Positions 16,891-25,513 of a DNA stretch of 64,000 nucleotides are shown one piece after another. A program made the position numbers and the translations under genes. The stretch covers positions 214,492-278,491 of the forward strand of contig CAWELJ010000011.1 of assembly GCA_963809825.1 (NCBI GenBank), in the 5' to 3' direction. The DNA comes from Bog-473 sp963809825. GTDB taxonomy: Bacteria > Actinomycetota > Acidimicrobiia > Acidimicrobiales > RAAP-2. Below the pieces are notes generated by a model. It was not told the origin of the DNA. It ran no database searches and saw only the letters and a list, made by a program, of their open reading frames with translations. Position 1 is the stretch's first letter. Every line of letters begins with the position of its first letter.

Positions 16891-17181
16891 ATGTGCCTCG
16901 GAATCCCCGGACAACTCAAGGAATTCTCCGACGTGCACGAGCACCTGGCGCGAGTCGAGGTGTCGGGCGTGTCGAGGATCATCAATGTCGGGCTGCTCGA
17001 GGACGAGGAGCTGAAGACGGGCGACTGGGTGTTGATCCATGTCGGGTTCGCCATGTCCAAGATCGACGAAGAAGAGGCGGCCTTGGCATTGGCGTCCTTG
17101 CAATTGATGGGCCAGGCCTACGAAGAGGAACTGGAAGCATTCTGGTCATCCAAGATTTCCAATGAAACAGGAGGTGGTTGA
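16891..17181 (+). CDS. hypC: Hydrogenase assembly chaperone HypC
   Basis: A 96-aa protein that begins MCLGIPG, the exact HypC start. Cys2 becomes the N-terminal residue and carries the Fe(CN)2CO unit together with HypD. The middle VLIHVGFAMSKIDEEEA matches the family. It has a tail of about 15 residues beyond the usual HypC end. The gene opens the second half of the operon, HypC-HypD-HypF-HypE. A second HypC-like domain is encoded at 20876-21610 inside a fusion. Confidence 0.96.
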   Translation: MCLGIPGQLKEFSDVHEHLARVEVSGVSRIINVGLLEDEELKTGDWVLIHVGFAMSKIDEEEAALALASLQLMGQAYEEELEAFWSSKISNETGGG

Positions 17182-17182
17182 G

Positions 17183-17416
17183 ATGGGAGTCATCATCGGA
17201 GTCATCGTCGGCTTTGCGCTCGGAAGCCGAGCCGGTTCCGAGGGTTGGTCCGAGATCGAAGACGCCTGGCACACCATCAGTACCTCCGAGGAGGTACACG
17301 ACTTCATCGCCGGCGGGATCTCCATCGCTCGTGACGTGCTCGAGCGCAGGGCGGAGGTCATCGCGGGGATCCTCGGACTGTCCGACGAACTGGCGAAGCT
17401 GGGACGGGCGGCCTGA
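17183..17416 (+). CDS. Small membrane-anchored protein between hypC and hypD
   Basis: A 77-aa protein. It starts with a short hydrophobic segment, MGVIIGVIVGFALGSRAG, which resembles the start of YtxH-type small proteins, followed by an amphipathic helical tail. The ATG at 17183 lies 1 bp after the hypC stop with an AGGAGGT ribosome site inside the end of hypC, so expression is coupled. Function unknown; a peripheral membrane role is inferred. Confidence 0.75.
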   Translation: MGVIIGVIVGFALGSRAGSEGWSEIEDAWHTISTSEEVHDFIAGGISIARDVLERRAEVIAGILGLSDELAKLGRAA

Positions 17417-17421
17417 ACCAC

Positions 17422-18561
17422 ATGAAGTTCGTCGACGAGTACAGGGACCCGACGGCGGCCAAGGCCCTGGTGGCCCAGATCACCGCTCTGTCCGGTGATG
17501 ATCATTTCAAGTTCATGGAGGTGTGCGGGGGCCATACCCACACGATCTACCGGCATGGGATCGAACACATCCTGCCGGCCAACGTGGAGTTGGTGCACGG
17601 CCCGGGCTGCCCGGTCTGCGTGATCCCCATGGGGCGAGTGGACGATGCCATCGCGGTGGCCAGGGAGCCCGGCGTCATCTTCACCTCTTTCGGCGACATG
17701 ATGCGGGTACCGGGCAGTCAGGGAAACCTCCTCACGGCGAAGGCGGAGGGGGCAGACGTCCGCTTCGTCTACTCGCCCCTCGACGCGCTCGAGATCGCAA
17801 TGGAGACTCCCGAGCGGCAGGTTGTCTTCTTCGCCGTCGGTTTCGAGACCACGGCACCGTCGACCGCGCTGACGTTGCTGCAGGCGAAGGCCAGGGCCGT
17901 CCCGAATTTCACCGTGTTCTCCAACCACGTCACGATCGTGCCGCCGCTCCGCGCCATTCTCGAGTCACCCGACCTGAGGTTGAACGGCTTCCTCGGGCCC
18001 GGCCACGTCTCGACGGTGGTCGGTCAACGCCCCTACCGCTTCGTGCCCGCCGAGTACGGATTGCCGCTGGTCACCGCGGGATTCGAGCCGCTCGACATCC
18101 TGCACGCCATTTCCATGTTGTTGACCCAGATCCGTGAGGGTCGTTGCGAGATCGAGAATCAGTACACACGGGTGGTACGTGAGGAGGGCAACCCACGGGC
18201 ACTGGCCATTCTCTCCGAGGTCTTCGAGTTGCGACCGCACTTCGAGTGGCGCGGCCTCGGGTTCATCTCCCAGAGCGGGCTGCGGCTGCGCTCCGAATTC
18301 GCCGCCTTCGACGCCGAACTGAAGTACTCGATCCCTGGCGTGCGGGTCGCCGATCCGAAGGCGTGTCAGTGCGGAGAGGTACTCAAAGGGGTCATCAAGC
18401 CCTGGGAATGCAAGGTGTTCGGCACGGCCTGCACGCCGGAAACGCCGATCGGGACCTGCATGGTCTCCTCGGAAGGCGCCTGCGCCGCGTACTACAACTT
18501 CGGACGGATGCACCGCGAGGCCGCAGTGACTCTGGGGCGGCGAGGCCAGCTCGCGGTATGA
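17422..18561 (+). CDS. hypD: Hydrogenase Fe-ligand assembly protein HypD
   Basis: A 379-aa scaffold for Fe(CN)2CO assembly with HypC and HypE. It has EVCGGHTHTIYRHG near the start, GPGCPVCV at about 55 and VGFETTAPSTA in the middle. The C-terminal Cys set that carries a [4Fe-4S] cluster is complete (CQCG, WECKVFGTAC, GTCMVSSEGAC). Its length is typical. The stop overlaps the start of hypF. Confidence 0.97.
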   Translation: MKFVDEYRDPTAAKALVAQITALSGDDHFKFMEVCGGHTHTIYRHGIEHILPANVELVHGPGCPVCVIPMGRVDDAIAVAREPGVIFTSFGDMMRVPGSQGNLLTAKAEGADVRFVYSPLDALEIAMETPERQVVFFAVGFETTAPSTALTLLQAKARAVPNFTVFSNHVTIVPPLRAILESPDLRLNGFLGPGHVSTVVGQRPYRFVPAEYGLPLVTAGFEPLDILHAISMLLTQIREGRCEIENQYTRVVREEGNPRALAILSEVFELRPHFEWRGLGFISQSGLRLRSEFAAFDAELKYSIPGVRVADPKACQCGEVLKGVIKPWECKVFGTACTPETPIGTCMVSSEGACAAYYNFGRMHREAAVTLGRRGQLAV

Positions 18562-20879
18562 CCTCGTTGGCCACGCCGGACTCCGCCGTGCGGTGCCGCA
18601 TCAGGGTGGTCGGGGTCGTCCAAGGGGTGGGCTTCCGACCCTTCGTGCACCGCCTGGCCTCCGAGCTGGGTCTCGCCGGGCACGTCGGCAACGACACCGG
18701 GGGTGTGTTCATCGAGGTCGAGGGTCCTCCCGCCGTGATCGAGGGATTCACGTCGCGTCTGGTCACCGACGCGCCGCCGCTGGCCAGGATCTTCGGTGTC
18801 GACTCCGTGCGACGCCCGGCATCGCAGGAGGTCGGGTTCCACATCGTCGAGAGCTCCGCTGACGGTGCCGTGCGGACCTTCGTGTCTCCCGATGTCGCCG
18901 TCTGCGACGACTGCGTGACCGAGATGTCCGATCCGGCGGACCGCCGCGCCCGCTACCCCTTCATCAATTGCACCAACTGCGGGCCCCGGTTCACGATCAC
19001 GCTGCAACTCCCCTATGACCGTCCGAACACCACCATGCGCACGTTTGCGCTCTGCGACGCCTGCTCGGAGGAATACCACGATCCGTCCGATCGCCGCTTC
19101 CATGCCCAGCCCATCGCGTGCGCCGAGTGCGGTCCTCGGATCTGGTTCGAGGAGTCGGGTCGCCTGGTCGAGGGTTCCGATGCTGCACTCGGCGCCGTCC
19201 AGGACGCGCTCGGGCGCGGCGCCATCGTCGCCGTCAAAGGGCTCGGGGGTTATCACCTCGCCTGCGACGCCACGTCCGACACGGCGGTGGAACGTTTGCG
19301 TCGGCGCAAACACCGCGAGGACAAGCCGTTCGCGGTCATGGTCGCCGGCCTGGACGAGGCCCGGCACTTGGCCAGCATCGATCCCGAGGAGTCGTCCCGG
19401 CTCACCAGCTCCCAGCGCCCGATCGTGCTCCTGCTCAAGCGCCCTGGGGCGTGCATCTCGACGGGAGTGGCCCCGGGCAACCCCCGGATCGGGGTGCTCC
19501 TTCCCTACACGCCGCTGCACCATCTCCTCTTTCGACCCGTGCCCGGTGCGGCGGCGAGGCCGCCCCGCATGCTGGTGATGACGAGCGGCAACCTGACCGA
19601 CGAGCCCATCTGCTTCGAGGACGACGACGCCCGGCGGCGCCTCGCCGCCATCGCCGACGCGTGGCTGCTGCATGACCGGCCCATCCATGTTCCCTGCGAC
19701 GACTCGGTCATCCGGCTCGACGCTGGACTCGAGGTGCCCCTGCGCCGCTCGCGGGGCTACGCCCCGCTTCCGGTCCGGCTGCCCTTCCCCGCGGTGCCGA
19801 CCCTGGCCGTCGGCGGAGAGCTCAAGACCACGTTTTGCCTTGCCTCAGGCCACGATGCCTTCATGAGCCAGCACATCGGCGACATGGGCAGCCTCGAGAC
19901 GCTGGCCGCCTTCGAGCGCTCTGCCCGCCAGCTCGCCGACCTGTACGGCATCGACGCCACGCAAGTGGCGGCCGACGCGCACCCCGGCTACCAGACCCAT
20001 CGCTGGGCAGACGACTCGGGACTCCCCGTCCGGCTGGTGCAGCATCACCACGCCCACGTCGCCGCCGCCATGGTCGAGCACGGCATCCCGGCCGGCGAGC
20101 GCGTCATCGGTTTCGCCTTCGACGGCACGGGATTCGGAGAGGACGGGACCATCTGGGGCGGCGAGGTCCTCGTTGCCGGCTACGGCTCCTTTGTGCGCGC
20201 CGCGCACCTGCGCCCGGTCCCCTTGCCGGGCGGTGACGTTGCCATCCGCAAGCCCTTCCGCGCCGCCCTGGCCCACCTGTGGGCGGCGGGGATCGACTGG
20301 GCCGAGTCGCTCCCTCCGGTCGCGGCAGCCTCGGAAGGGGAGCGCTCCGCGCTGCGACGCCAGCTCGAGCGCGGCGTCAACTGCGTCCCGACCTCCAGCA
20401 TGGGCAGGCTCTTCGATGCCGTGAGCTCCATGCTCGGCCTCCGCCACGTCGCCACGTACGAAGCGCAAGCCGCCATGGAGCTCGAATGGTGCGCCGAGAC
20501 CCATGTCGGTGCGCCGCGCCGATACCGTTTCGACCTCTCCGACGGGGAGATCGACCCCGGAAATGTGCTTGCGGACATCGTCGACGATCTCGAGTCGGGC
20601 CTCCCCGTGGCGGCGATCGCCGCCGGGTTCCACGGCGCCGCGGCCGACCTGATCGCCTCTGTTGCCGAAGGCCTGCGCGACGCGACGGGCGTCACCCATG
20701 TCGTCCTGACGGGCGGGGTGTTCCAGAACGTGCTGCTCGTCGACCTCGCACGCCGTGCGCTCGGTGCGCGTGGCTTCCAGGCCCTGACGCACCGCCTGGT
20801 CCCTCCGAACGACGGTGGGCTCGCGTTGGGCCAGGCCGCCGTTGCCGGCTACCGCCCAGTTGGGCGGACCGGGGCATGA
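18558..20879 (+). CDS. hypF: Carbamoyltransferase HypF
   Basis: A 773-aa enzyme that passes a carbamoyl group to HypE, the source of the cyanide ligands. Domain order is normal: acylphosphatase at about 10-95 (GVVQGVGFRPFVHRLA), two zinc-finger pairs at about 110-190 (CDDC, NCTNCGP, CDAC, ACAECGP), a YrdC-like domain at about 205-390 (AVKGLGGYHLACDA, KHREDKPFAVM), then a Kae1-like domain (HHHAHVAAAMVEHG, FDGTGFGEDG). The ATG is set at the ATGA overlap with hypD. The open frame extends further upstream but is only a shadow of hypD. Confidence 0.97.
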   Translation: MTSLATPDSAVRCRIRVVGVVQGVGFRPFVHRLASELGLAGHVGNDTGGVFIEVEGPPAVIEGFTSRLVTDAPPLARIFGVDSVRRPASQEVGFHIVESSADGAVRTFVSPDVAVCDDCVTEMSDPADRRARYPFINCTNCGPRFTITLQLPYDRPNTTMRTFALCDACSEEYHDPSDRRFHAQPIACAECGPRIWFEESGRLVEGSDAALGAVQDALGRGAIVAVKGLGGYHLACDATSDTAVERLRRRKHREDKPFAVMVAGLDEARHLASIDPEESSRLTSSQRPIVLLLKRPGACISTGVAPGNPRIGVLLPYTPLHHLLFRPVPGAAARPPRMLVMTSGNLTDEPICFEDDDARRRLAAIADAWLLHDRPIHVPCDDSVIRLDAGLEVPLRRSRGYAPLPVRLPFPAVPTLAVGGELKTTFCLASGHDAFMSQHIGDMGSLETLAAFERSARQLADLYGIDATQVAADAHPGYQTHRWADDSGLPVRLVQHHHAHVAAAMVEHGIPAGERVIGFAFDGTGFGEDGTIWGGEVLVAGYGSFVRAAHLRPVPLPGGDVAIRKPFRAALAHLWAAGIDWAESLPPVAAASEGERSALRRQLERGVNCVPTSSMGRLFDAVSSMLGLRHVATYEAQAAMELEWCAETHVGAPRRYRFDLSDGEIDPGNVLADIVDDLESGLPVAAIAAGFHGAAADLIASVAEGLRDATGVTHVVLTGGVFQNVLLVDLARRALGARGFQALTHRLVPPNDGGLALGQAAVAGYRPVGRTGA

Positions 20880-21610
20880 TGGCCGTCGTGGAGGCGTCGC
20901 CAGGGACCGGGCTCGAGGAGGGTCCGGCCGCGGATCTGGCCGTGGCATCGCTGGCGCTGGCCCGGCGCTTCGCCGCCGGGGCGACCATGTGGTGCGTGGC
21001 GCCGCAGTGGCCGTCGCACGGTCGCCACGTCGCCGTCGAATTCGTCCACCCCGTCATCGTTGGCAAGCGTGCACTCCCCGCGGTCAGCGTGGGTGCCGTC
21101 GACGCTGCCGCGACCATCCGGCTCGCAGCCCGACCCGGGGACGTCCTGCTCGCCGTCAGCTCGGCCGAAGACGTCTGCGCGGCCGACCTCTTGACGAGGG
21201 CGAATGCATGGGGACTGACCGGCTTCTGGCTCGGCGCCGGGGGTCGGCCGCCCGGCGGGGCGGCCGATCACGTGGTCTGGCTCGAGGGGGTCGACCCGGT
21301 CGCCGCGTCACGCTCGGGCGACATGGTTCTCCTGTACCACTTGCTGTGGGAGTTGACCCACGTCGTCTTCGAGCATCCGGGCCTCCTCGCGCCCGAGACG
21401 GAGGGCACCGAGGAGGTGTGCGTGACGTGCTCCGACGAGGGCCGGGTGGCCGAGGTGCGCGCCGTGCACCCCGACGGCCGGGTCGACGTGGTCGTCGCCG
21501 GCCGGCGCGAGGTGATCGACGCCAGCCTGGTGACTCCGGTCGCGCCGGGGGACCTGCTCCTGGTGCACGCCGGCGTCGCCATCACGGCCCTGGGCGGTGC
21601 CGGGTCATGA
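20876..21610 (+). CDS. SIS-like domain fused to a HypC-like domain
   Basis: A 244-aa protein. Residues 1-165 look like a phosphosugar-binding SIS domain (LALARRFAAGATMWCVAP, RPGDVLLAVSSAEDV). Residues 176-240 match HypC/HupF (VCVTCSDEGRVAEV..., then VAPGDLLLVHAGVAI). The HypC Cys that must be N-terminal in normal HypC is internal here (CVTC), so it cannot act in the classical way without cleavage. The next gene encodes a full SIS protein. Both overlaps are ATGA. It may recruit a small-molecule donor or a second assembly partner to HypD. Confidence 0.82.
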   Translation: MMAVVEASPGTGLEEGPAADLAVASLALARRFAAGATMWCVAPQWPSHGRHVAVEFVHPVIVGKRALPAVSVGAVDAAATIRLAARPGDVLLAVSSAEDVCAADLLTRANAWGLTGFWLGAGGRPPGGAADHVVWLEGVDPVAASRSGDMVLLYHLLWELTHVVFEHPGLLAPETEGTEEVCVTCSDEGRVAEVRAVHPDGRVDVVVAGRREVIDASLVTPVAPGDLLLVHAGVAITALGGAGS

Positions 21611-22266
21611 GCGCCGAGCCCACCGGGTTCCTCTATCCCTTCATCGAGGCGGAGGAGCGCGACGGCGCTGCCCTGATGGCCGACTTGGCGCGCTCGGCCC
21701 GGTCGAAGATGGCCGACAGCCGCGCCCTGCGCGCGGCCACGCTCGATCGCTGTTGCGTTGCCATCGAGGAGGCGGGGTCCGCCATGGCCGCCGGCTTCGC
21801 GGCGGGCGGCCGGCTGCTCGCCTTCGGGAACGGCGGCAGCGCCACCGATGCCGACGGGACGGTCGACCTGTTCCGCCGTCCCCCGCACGGGCGGCCGCTG
21901 CCGGCGCTGTCCCTGGTCGACGACCAAGCCGTGCTGACTGCGCTCTCCAACGACGTGGGGTTCGAGCTCGTCTTTTCCCGACAGGTCATCGCCCACGGAC
22001 AGGCGGGCGACATCGCCGTCGGCTTCTCGACCAGCGGCGACTCGGCCAACATGCTGCGCGCGTTCGAGGAGGCGTCGACACGGGGCCTCCTCACCGTCGG
22101 CCTCTGCGGCTATGAGGGGGCGGCCATGGCGCAGAGCGACGCGGTGCAGCACTGCCTGGTGGTCCGATCGGAGAGCGTGCACCGGATACAGGAGACGCAG
22201 GACGCGTTGATACTGGAACTGTGGTCGACGGTGCAGCGCCACCTCGGTGCGACGGGGTCCCCGTGA
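21607..22266 (+). CDS. SIS-domain phosphosugar protein, GmhA-like
   Basis: A 219-aa sugar isomerase (SIS) protein. It has GRLLAFGNGGSATDADGTVDLF, which resembles the substrate loop of sedoheptulose-7-phosphate isomerase GmhA, and GFSTSGDSANMLRAFEEA. In GmhA the enzyme isomerises sedoheptulose 7-phosphate, but no heptose-pathway genes are here. The gene sits between a SIS-HypC fusion and hypE, so a role tied to the hydrogenase operon is more likely. It overlaps both neighbours by 4 bp. Confidence 0.85.
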   Translation: MSAEPTGFLYPFIEAEERDGAALMADLARSARSKMADSRALRAATLDRCCVAIEEAGSAMAAGFAAGGRLLAFGNGGSATDADGTVDLFRRPPHGRPLPALSLVDDQAVLTALSNDVGFELVFSRQVIAHGQAGDIAVGFSTSGDSANMLRAFEEASTRGLLTVGLCGYEGAAMAQSDAVQHCLVVRSESVHRIQETQDALILELWSTVQRHLGATGSP

Positions 22267-23366
22267 CCGACACAGCGAGGGATGCCGGTCCCTCGAGCCG
22301 CGAGGCCGTGGTGTTCCAGCGGATCGAAGCCTTCCGCCGTCGCCGCCCCCGCCTGCAGGGCGACGTGGTCACCCTGGCGCACGGCGCCGGGGGGAAGGCG
22401 TCCGCGGCGTTGCTCGACGCCGTGTTCCTGCCGGCGTTCTCCGGCGAGCCGGCAGGCGCCCAGACCGATGCGGCGGTCCTCGGATTGCCTTCGGGCGAGC
22501 TCCTGGCCTTCAGCACCGACTCCTACGTCGTCAAGCCCCTCCGCTTTCCGGGCGGATCGGCCGGACATCTCGCCGTGCACGGCACCGTCAACGACCTGGC
22601 CATGATGGGGGCCCGCCCCATCGCCCTGTCCGCCGCCTTCGTCATCGAAGAGGGGTTCTCGATCGAGGAACTGCGCCAGATCGTGGCGGACATGGCCGAG
22701 GCTGCCGCCGCCGCCGGCGTTGCCGTCGTCACCGGCGACACCAAGGTGGTCGATCGCGGCGCCGCCGACGGGATGTACATCACGACCGCCGGAGTGGGCA
22801 TCGTGCCTGCTGGCCGGGAGCTGGCGGCGACGAAGGTGACCGTCGGAGACGTGGTCCTCCTCTCGGGCACGATGGGAGATCACGGGACGGCCGTGATGCT
22901 GGCCCGCGGCGACCTGGCTCTCGAGGCCGAGATCAGTTCGGATACGGCTCCGCTGCACGGCCTCATGGAGTGCCTGCTCCACGCAGCGCCCGCCACCCGG
23001 TGGCTGCGGGACTCGACCCGCGGCGGCGTCGGGACGGTGTGCAACGAGCTGGCCCGGGACAGCAACCTGACCGTCGTCCTCGACGAGACGTCGTTGCCGG
23101 TCCGGCCCGCAGTGGCCGCCGCCTGCGAGCTGCTCGGGATCGATCCCCTCTACGTGGCCAACGAGGGGAAGTTCGTTGCGGTGGTGGCGCCCGGCGAGGC
23201 GGAAGCGGCCCTGGCCGCCTTACGCGCCCACCCGCAGGGGTCCGGTGCCGTGCGGGTGGGCGAGATCCACGCAGAGCCGCCCGGCATCGTCGTGCTGCGG
23301 ACCGCCATGGGCGGCACCCGCATCGTCGACATGCTCGTCGGCGACCCGCTGCCGCGCATCTGCTGA
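22263..23366 (+). CDS. hypE: Carbamoyl dehydratase HypE
   Basis: A 367-aa PurM-like ATPase that dehydrates the carbamoyl group on its own C-terminal Cys to a thiocyanate. That Cys is present: the protein ends PRIC. AHGAGGKASAALLD, FSTDSYVVKPLRFPGG and GTVNDLAMMGARP are the family core, and LSGTMGDHGTAVMLARGD follows. An N-terminal extension of about 30 residues comes before the core. It is the last gene of the operon, with a GTGA overlap to the SIS gene. Confidence 0.97.
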   Translation: MTDTARDAGPSSREAVVFQRIEAFRRRRPRLQGDVVTLAHGAGGKASAALLDAVFLPAFSGEPAGAQTDAAVLGLPSGELLAFSTDSYVVKPLRFPGGSAGHLAVHGTVNDLAMMGARPIALSAAFVIEEGFSIEELRQIVADMAEAAAAAGVAVVTGDTKVVDRGAADGMYITTAGVGIVPAGRELAATKVTVGDVVLLSGTMGDHGTAVMLARGDLALEAEISSDTAPLHGLMECLLHAAPATRWLRDSTRGGVGTVCNELARDSNLTVVLDETSLPVRPAVAAACELLGIDPLYVANEGKFVAVVAPGEAEAALAALRAHPQGSGAVRVGEIHAEPPGIVVLRTAMGGTRIVDMLVGDPLPRIC

Positions 23367-23393
23367 CCTTCTCGTCGGGTCAGCCGGGCGCGC

Positions 23394-23900
23394 TCACCAT
23401 GCACTGGACCGGGCCAGCGTCCGGTCGAGAATGCCCAAAGTGGCCCGTAGCGCGGTCTCCGAGATCACGGGGAAGATGGCGGCCTCCTTCCACTGCGGGT
23501 CGATCTCCGACCAGTCGTAGTAGGAGGTGACCAGCGTCCCGCCACCCTCGGCCGGTTCGAGGGTGTACCCGTACACGTGGCCGATCTGGGGGCGGATCTG
23601 CCCGAGGATCGTCCAGGCGATCTCGCGGTCGGGCTCGAGCTTCGTGATCGTCACCGTCACGTCGTAGCGGCCCATCGGGTAGTCGTTGAGCGCCTCGCGG
23701 TCCATGTGCACCACGAACTCGTCGCCGACCTTGGTGGCGGGCTCGCCCGTGGCGTCCATCAACATGCCGGAGCTGTCGATGGTGACATGGCCCTGCGGGT
23801 CGCTCAGCAGGGCGAAGATCCGGGAGGGGTCGGCCGGGATCGTCCGCCGCACCTCCAGACGTTCTTCGGTGGCCGCTGCCGACTTCTCGTTCTCGGTCAT
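23394..23900 (-). CDS. SRPBCC (START-like) family protein
   Basis: A protein of about 168 aa with a helix-grip fold: VRRTIPADPSRIFALLSDP at the start and a long C-terminal helix (ISETALRATLGILDRTLA). Members bind hydrophobic ligands or act as cyclases; no catalytic residue is clear. The start is set at MTENEK; an ATG three codons earlier is possible. It converges with the hydrogenase operon. Confidence 0.8.
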   Translation of the reverse strand: MTENEKSAAATEERLEVRRTIPADPSRIFALLSDPQGHVTIDSSGMLMDATGEPATKVGDEFVVHMDREALNDYPMGRYDVTVTITKLEPDREIAWTILGQIRPQIGHVYGYTLEPAEGGGTLVTSYYDWSEIDPQWKEAAIFPVISETALRATLGILDRTLARSSAW

Positions 23901-23998
23901 GCCTCGCATTGTGCCACCCGGACCGAGCGGCGGCAGAGGTGAATGCCCCCGGGGATATCCTCCGCCGTCATGGATTTCACGTCCGGCCCGTCTCGACC

Positions 23999-24736
23999 AT
24001 GACCGTCGTGCTGGTGCACGGCGGTGGGACCACGGCCCGCTTCTGGGATCGCCTGCTGCCGCTGCTCCCGGGTCCGGCGCTCGCCCTCAACCTTCCCGGC
24101 CGGGCCGACCGGCCCGCCGACCTGGCGAGGCTCTCGGTCGGCGACGAGGTCGCCTCGGCCGTCGCCGACATCGAGCGGGGCGCGCCCGAGGGTCCGCTCA
24201 CCCTGGTGGCGCACTCCTCGGGGGGCCTGGTCGTGCCGGGCGTCGTGACCGCCCTGGGCGGCCGGGTCGGCGCCATCGTGCTCAATGCCGCGCTCGTCCC
24301 GGCCGAGGGTGGCTGCGGCATCGACTGCATGAAGGAGCGCCACCGCGAGGGGCTCGTCATGGCGATCGCCGCCGCGGGGCGCGAGGGCCGCAGCATCACC
24401 CTGCCGGGCCCGCCCGCCGACCCAGAGTCGTTCCGCACGGCCTACGGCGGGGACCCCCTCGACGACGACACGCTGGCCTACGTGGTCGACCCCCTTCGCT
24501 GCGTGGAGGACACGGTGCACCACTACTTCCAACCGGTCTCGTGGGCCGGAGTCAGCGGTGTGCCCGTCACCTACGTGCTGAACCAGCGCGACCGCCCGGT
24601 ACCGCCCGCCACCCAAGAGGAGATGGCGGGGCGGCTCCCCCCGCCCGCAGAGGTCGTCCGGATCGACTCCGGCCACCTGCTCCCCGTGACCGACCCGGCC
24701 GCGTTCGCCGCGATCCTCACCGCGGTCGGTATCTGA
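23999..24736 (+). CDS. Alpha/beta hydrolase
   Basis: A 245-aa alpha/beta hydrolase. The start is set at MTVVLVHGGG, where the fold begins. The oxyanion-hole motif is HGGG, the nucleophile elbow is AHSSGG (about residue 72), and the catalytic His is in SGHLLPV near the C-terminus. The substrate is unknown, although MhpC-like or salicylate-esterase-like enzymes share this size. Confidence 0.82.
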   Translation: MTVVLVHGGGTTARFWDRLLPLLPGPALALNLPGRADRPADLARLSVGDEVASAVADIERGAPEGPLTLVAHSSGGLVVPGVVTALGGRVGAIVLNAALVPAEGGCGIDCMKERHREGLVMAIAAAGREGRSITLPGPPADPESFRTAYGGDPLDDDTLAYVVDPLRCVEDTVHHYFQPVSWAGVSGVPVTYVLNQRDRPVPPATQEEMAGRLPPPAEVVRIDSGHLLPVTDPAAFAAILTAVGI

Positions 24737-24761
24737 GTCCGGGGTCCAGGCCGGCGGCGCC

Positions 24762-25406
24762 CTACGCCCCGCCCTCGCGCACCAGCGACGGGTCGAGCCC
24801 GAGCAGCTCGACCGTGGTCGAGCCGGCGCGCAGAGCCTCGAAGAAGCCGGCTTCCTTCGCTTCGCGTGCCCGGCCCGCCGCGAGCACGTCGGCCAGCTCC
24901 CGGCCCGCCACGAACGTCACGCCGTCCACGTCGGCCACCACCCAGTCCCCCGCCGCGACCCGCACGCCGCCCACCCGCACCGGGACCCCGACGGTCCCGG
25001 GCTTGTCCTTCGTCGCGCCGGTGAGCGCGATGGTCGAGGAGAACACCGGGAACCCGTGCGACTCGAGCGCAGCGACGTCGCGTACCCCACCGTCGAGAAC
25101 GAGGCCGGCCAGCCCGGCCGCCACCGCCGCTGTCGTGAGCACCTCGCCCCAGTAACCGCGGTCTGCCACCCGGCCGACGTCGACGACGAGCACGCTCCCC
25201 CGTGGGGCCTTCGTCACCGCCACGTGGACGGCCAGGTTGTCCCCGGGGGTGCAGCCGACCGGATACGCCGGTGCTGCCACGGCGGCGCCGGCCCAGGCGG
25301 GCCGCAGCCTGCGGTCCGCGGCACGGCCGCCCGATTCGCCCAGCGTCGCCGAGCCCAACGCGGCCAGAGCCGCCGCGGTCTGGTTGTCGCCGTTCGCAGT
25401 CCCCAC
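24762..25406 (-). CDS. RraA-like / HMG aldolase family protein
   Basis: A 214-aa protein of the RraA fold. It has the conserved segments PGDNLAVHVAV, GLVLDGGVRDVAAL and DWVVADVDGVTFV. The DGGVRD stretch carries the Arg and Asp used for oxaloacetate and 4-hydroxy-4-methyl-2-oxoglutarate cleavage in the aldolase branch. RraA (RNase E inhibitor) is the other branch. The GTG start has GAGGAG upstream. Its neighbours are catabolic genes, so an aldolase is more likely. Confidence 0.82.
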   Translation of the reverse strand: MGTANGDNQTAAALAALGSATLGESGGRAADRRLRPAWAGAAVAAPAYPVGCTPGDNLAVHVAVTKAPRGSVLVVDVGRVADRGYWGEVLTTAAVAAGLAGLVLDGGVRDVAALESHGFPVFSSTIALTGATKDKPGTVGVPVRVGGVRVAAGDWVVADVDGVTFVAGRELADVLAAGRAREAKEAGFFEALRAGSTTVELLGLDPSLVREGGA

Positions 25407-25513
25407 GTCGTGTCTCCTCGCGCTCCGCCGGTGCTCCCAGGCCCTGTTGCCCTCCCGGTCCCGTGCATTCGACCACCGGGCGGGGCCGCCGCACCAGCCC
25501 TACACTCCGCCGC

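Noticed and set aside
18246..18557. An upstream extension of HypF
   Set aside because: It is only the shadow frame of hypD. The acylphosphatase domain begins right after the ATGA overlap.
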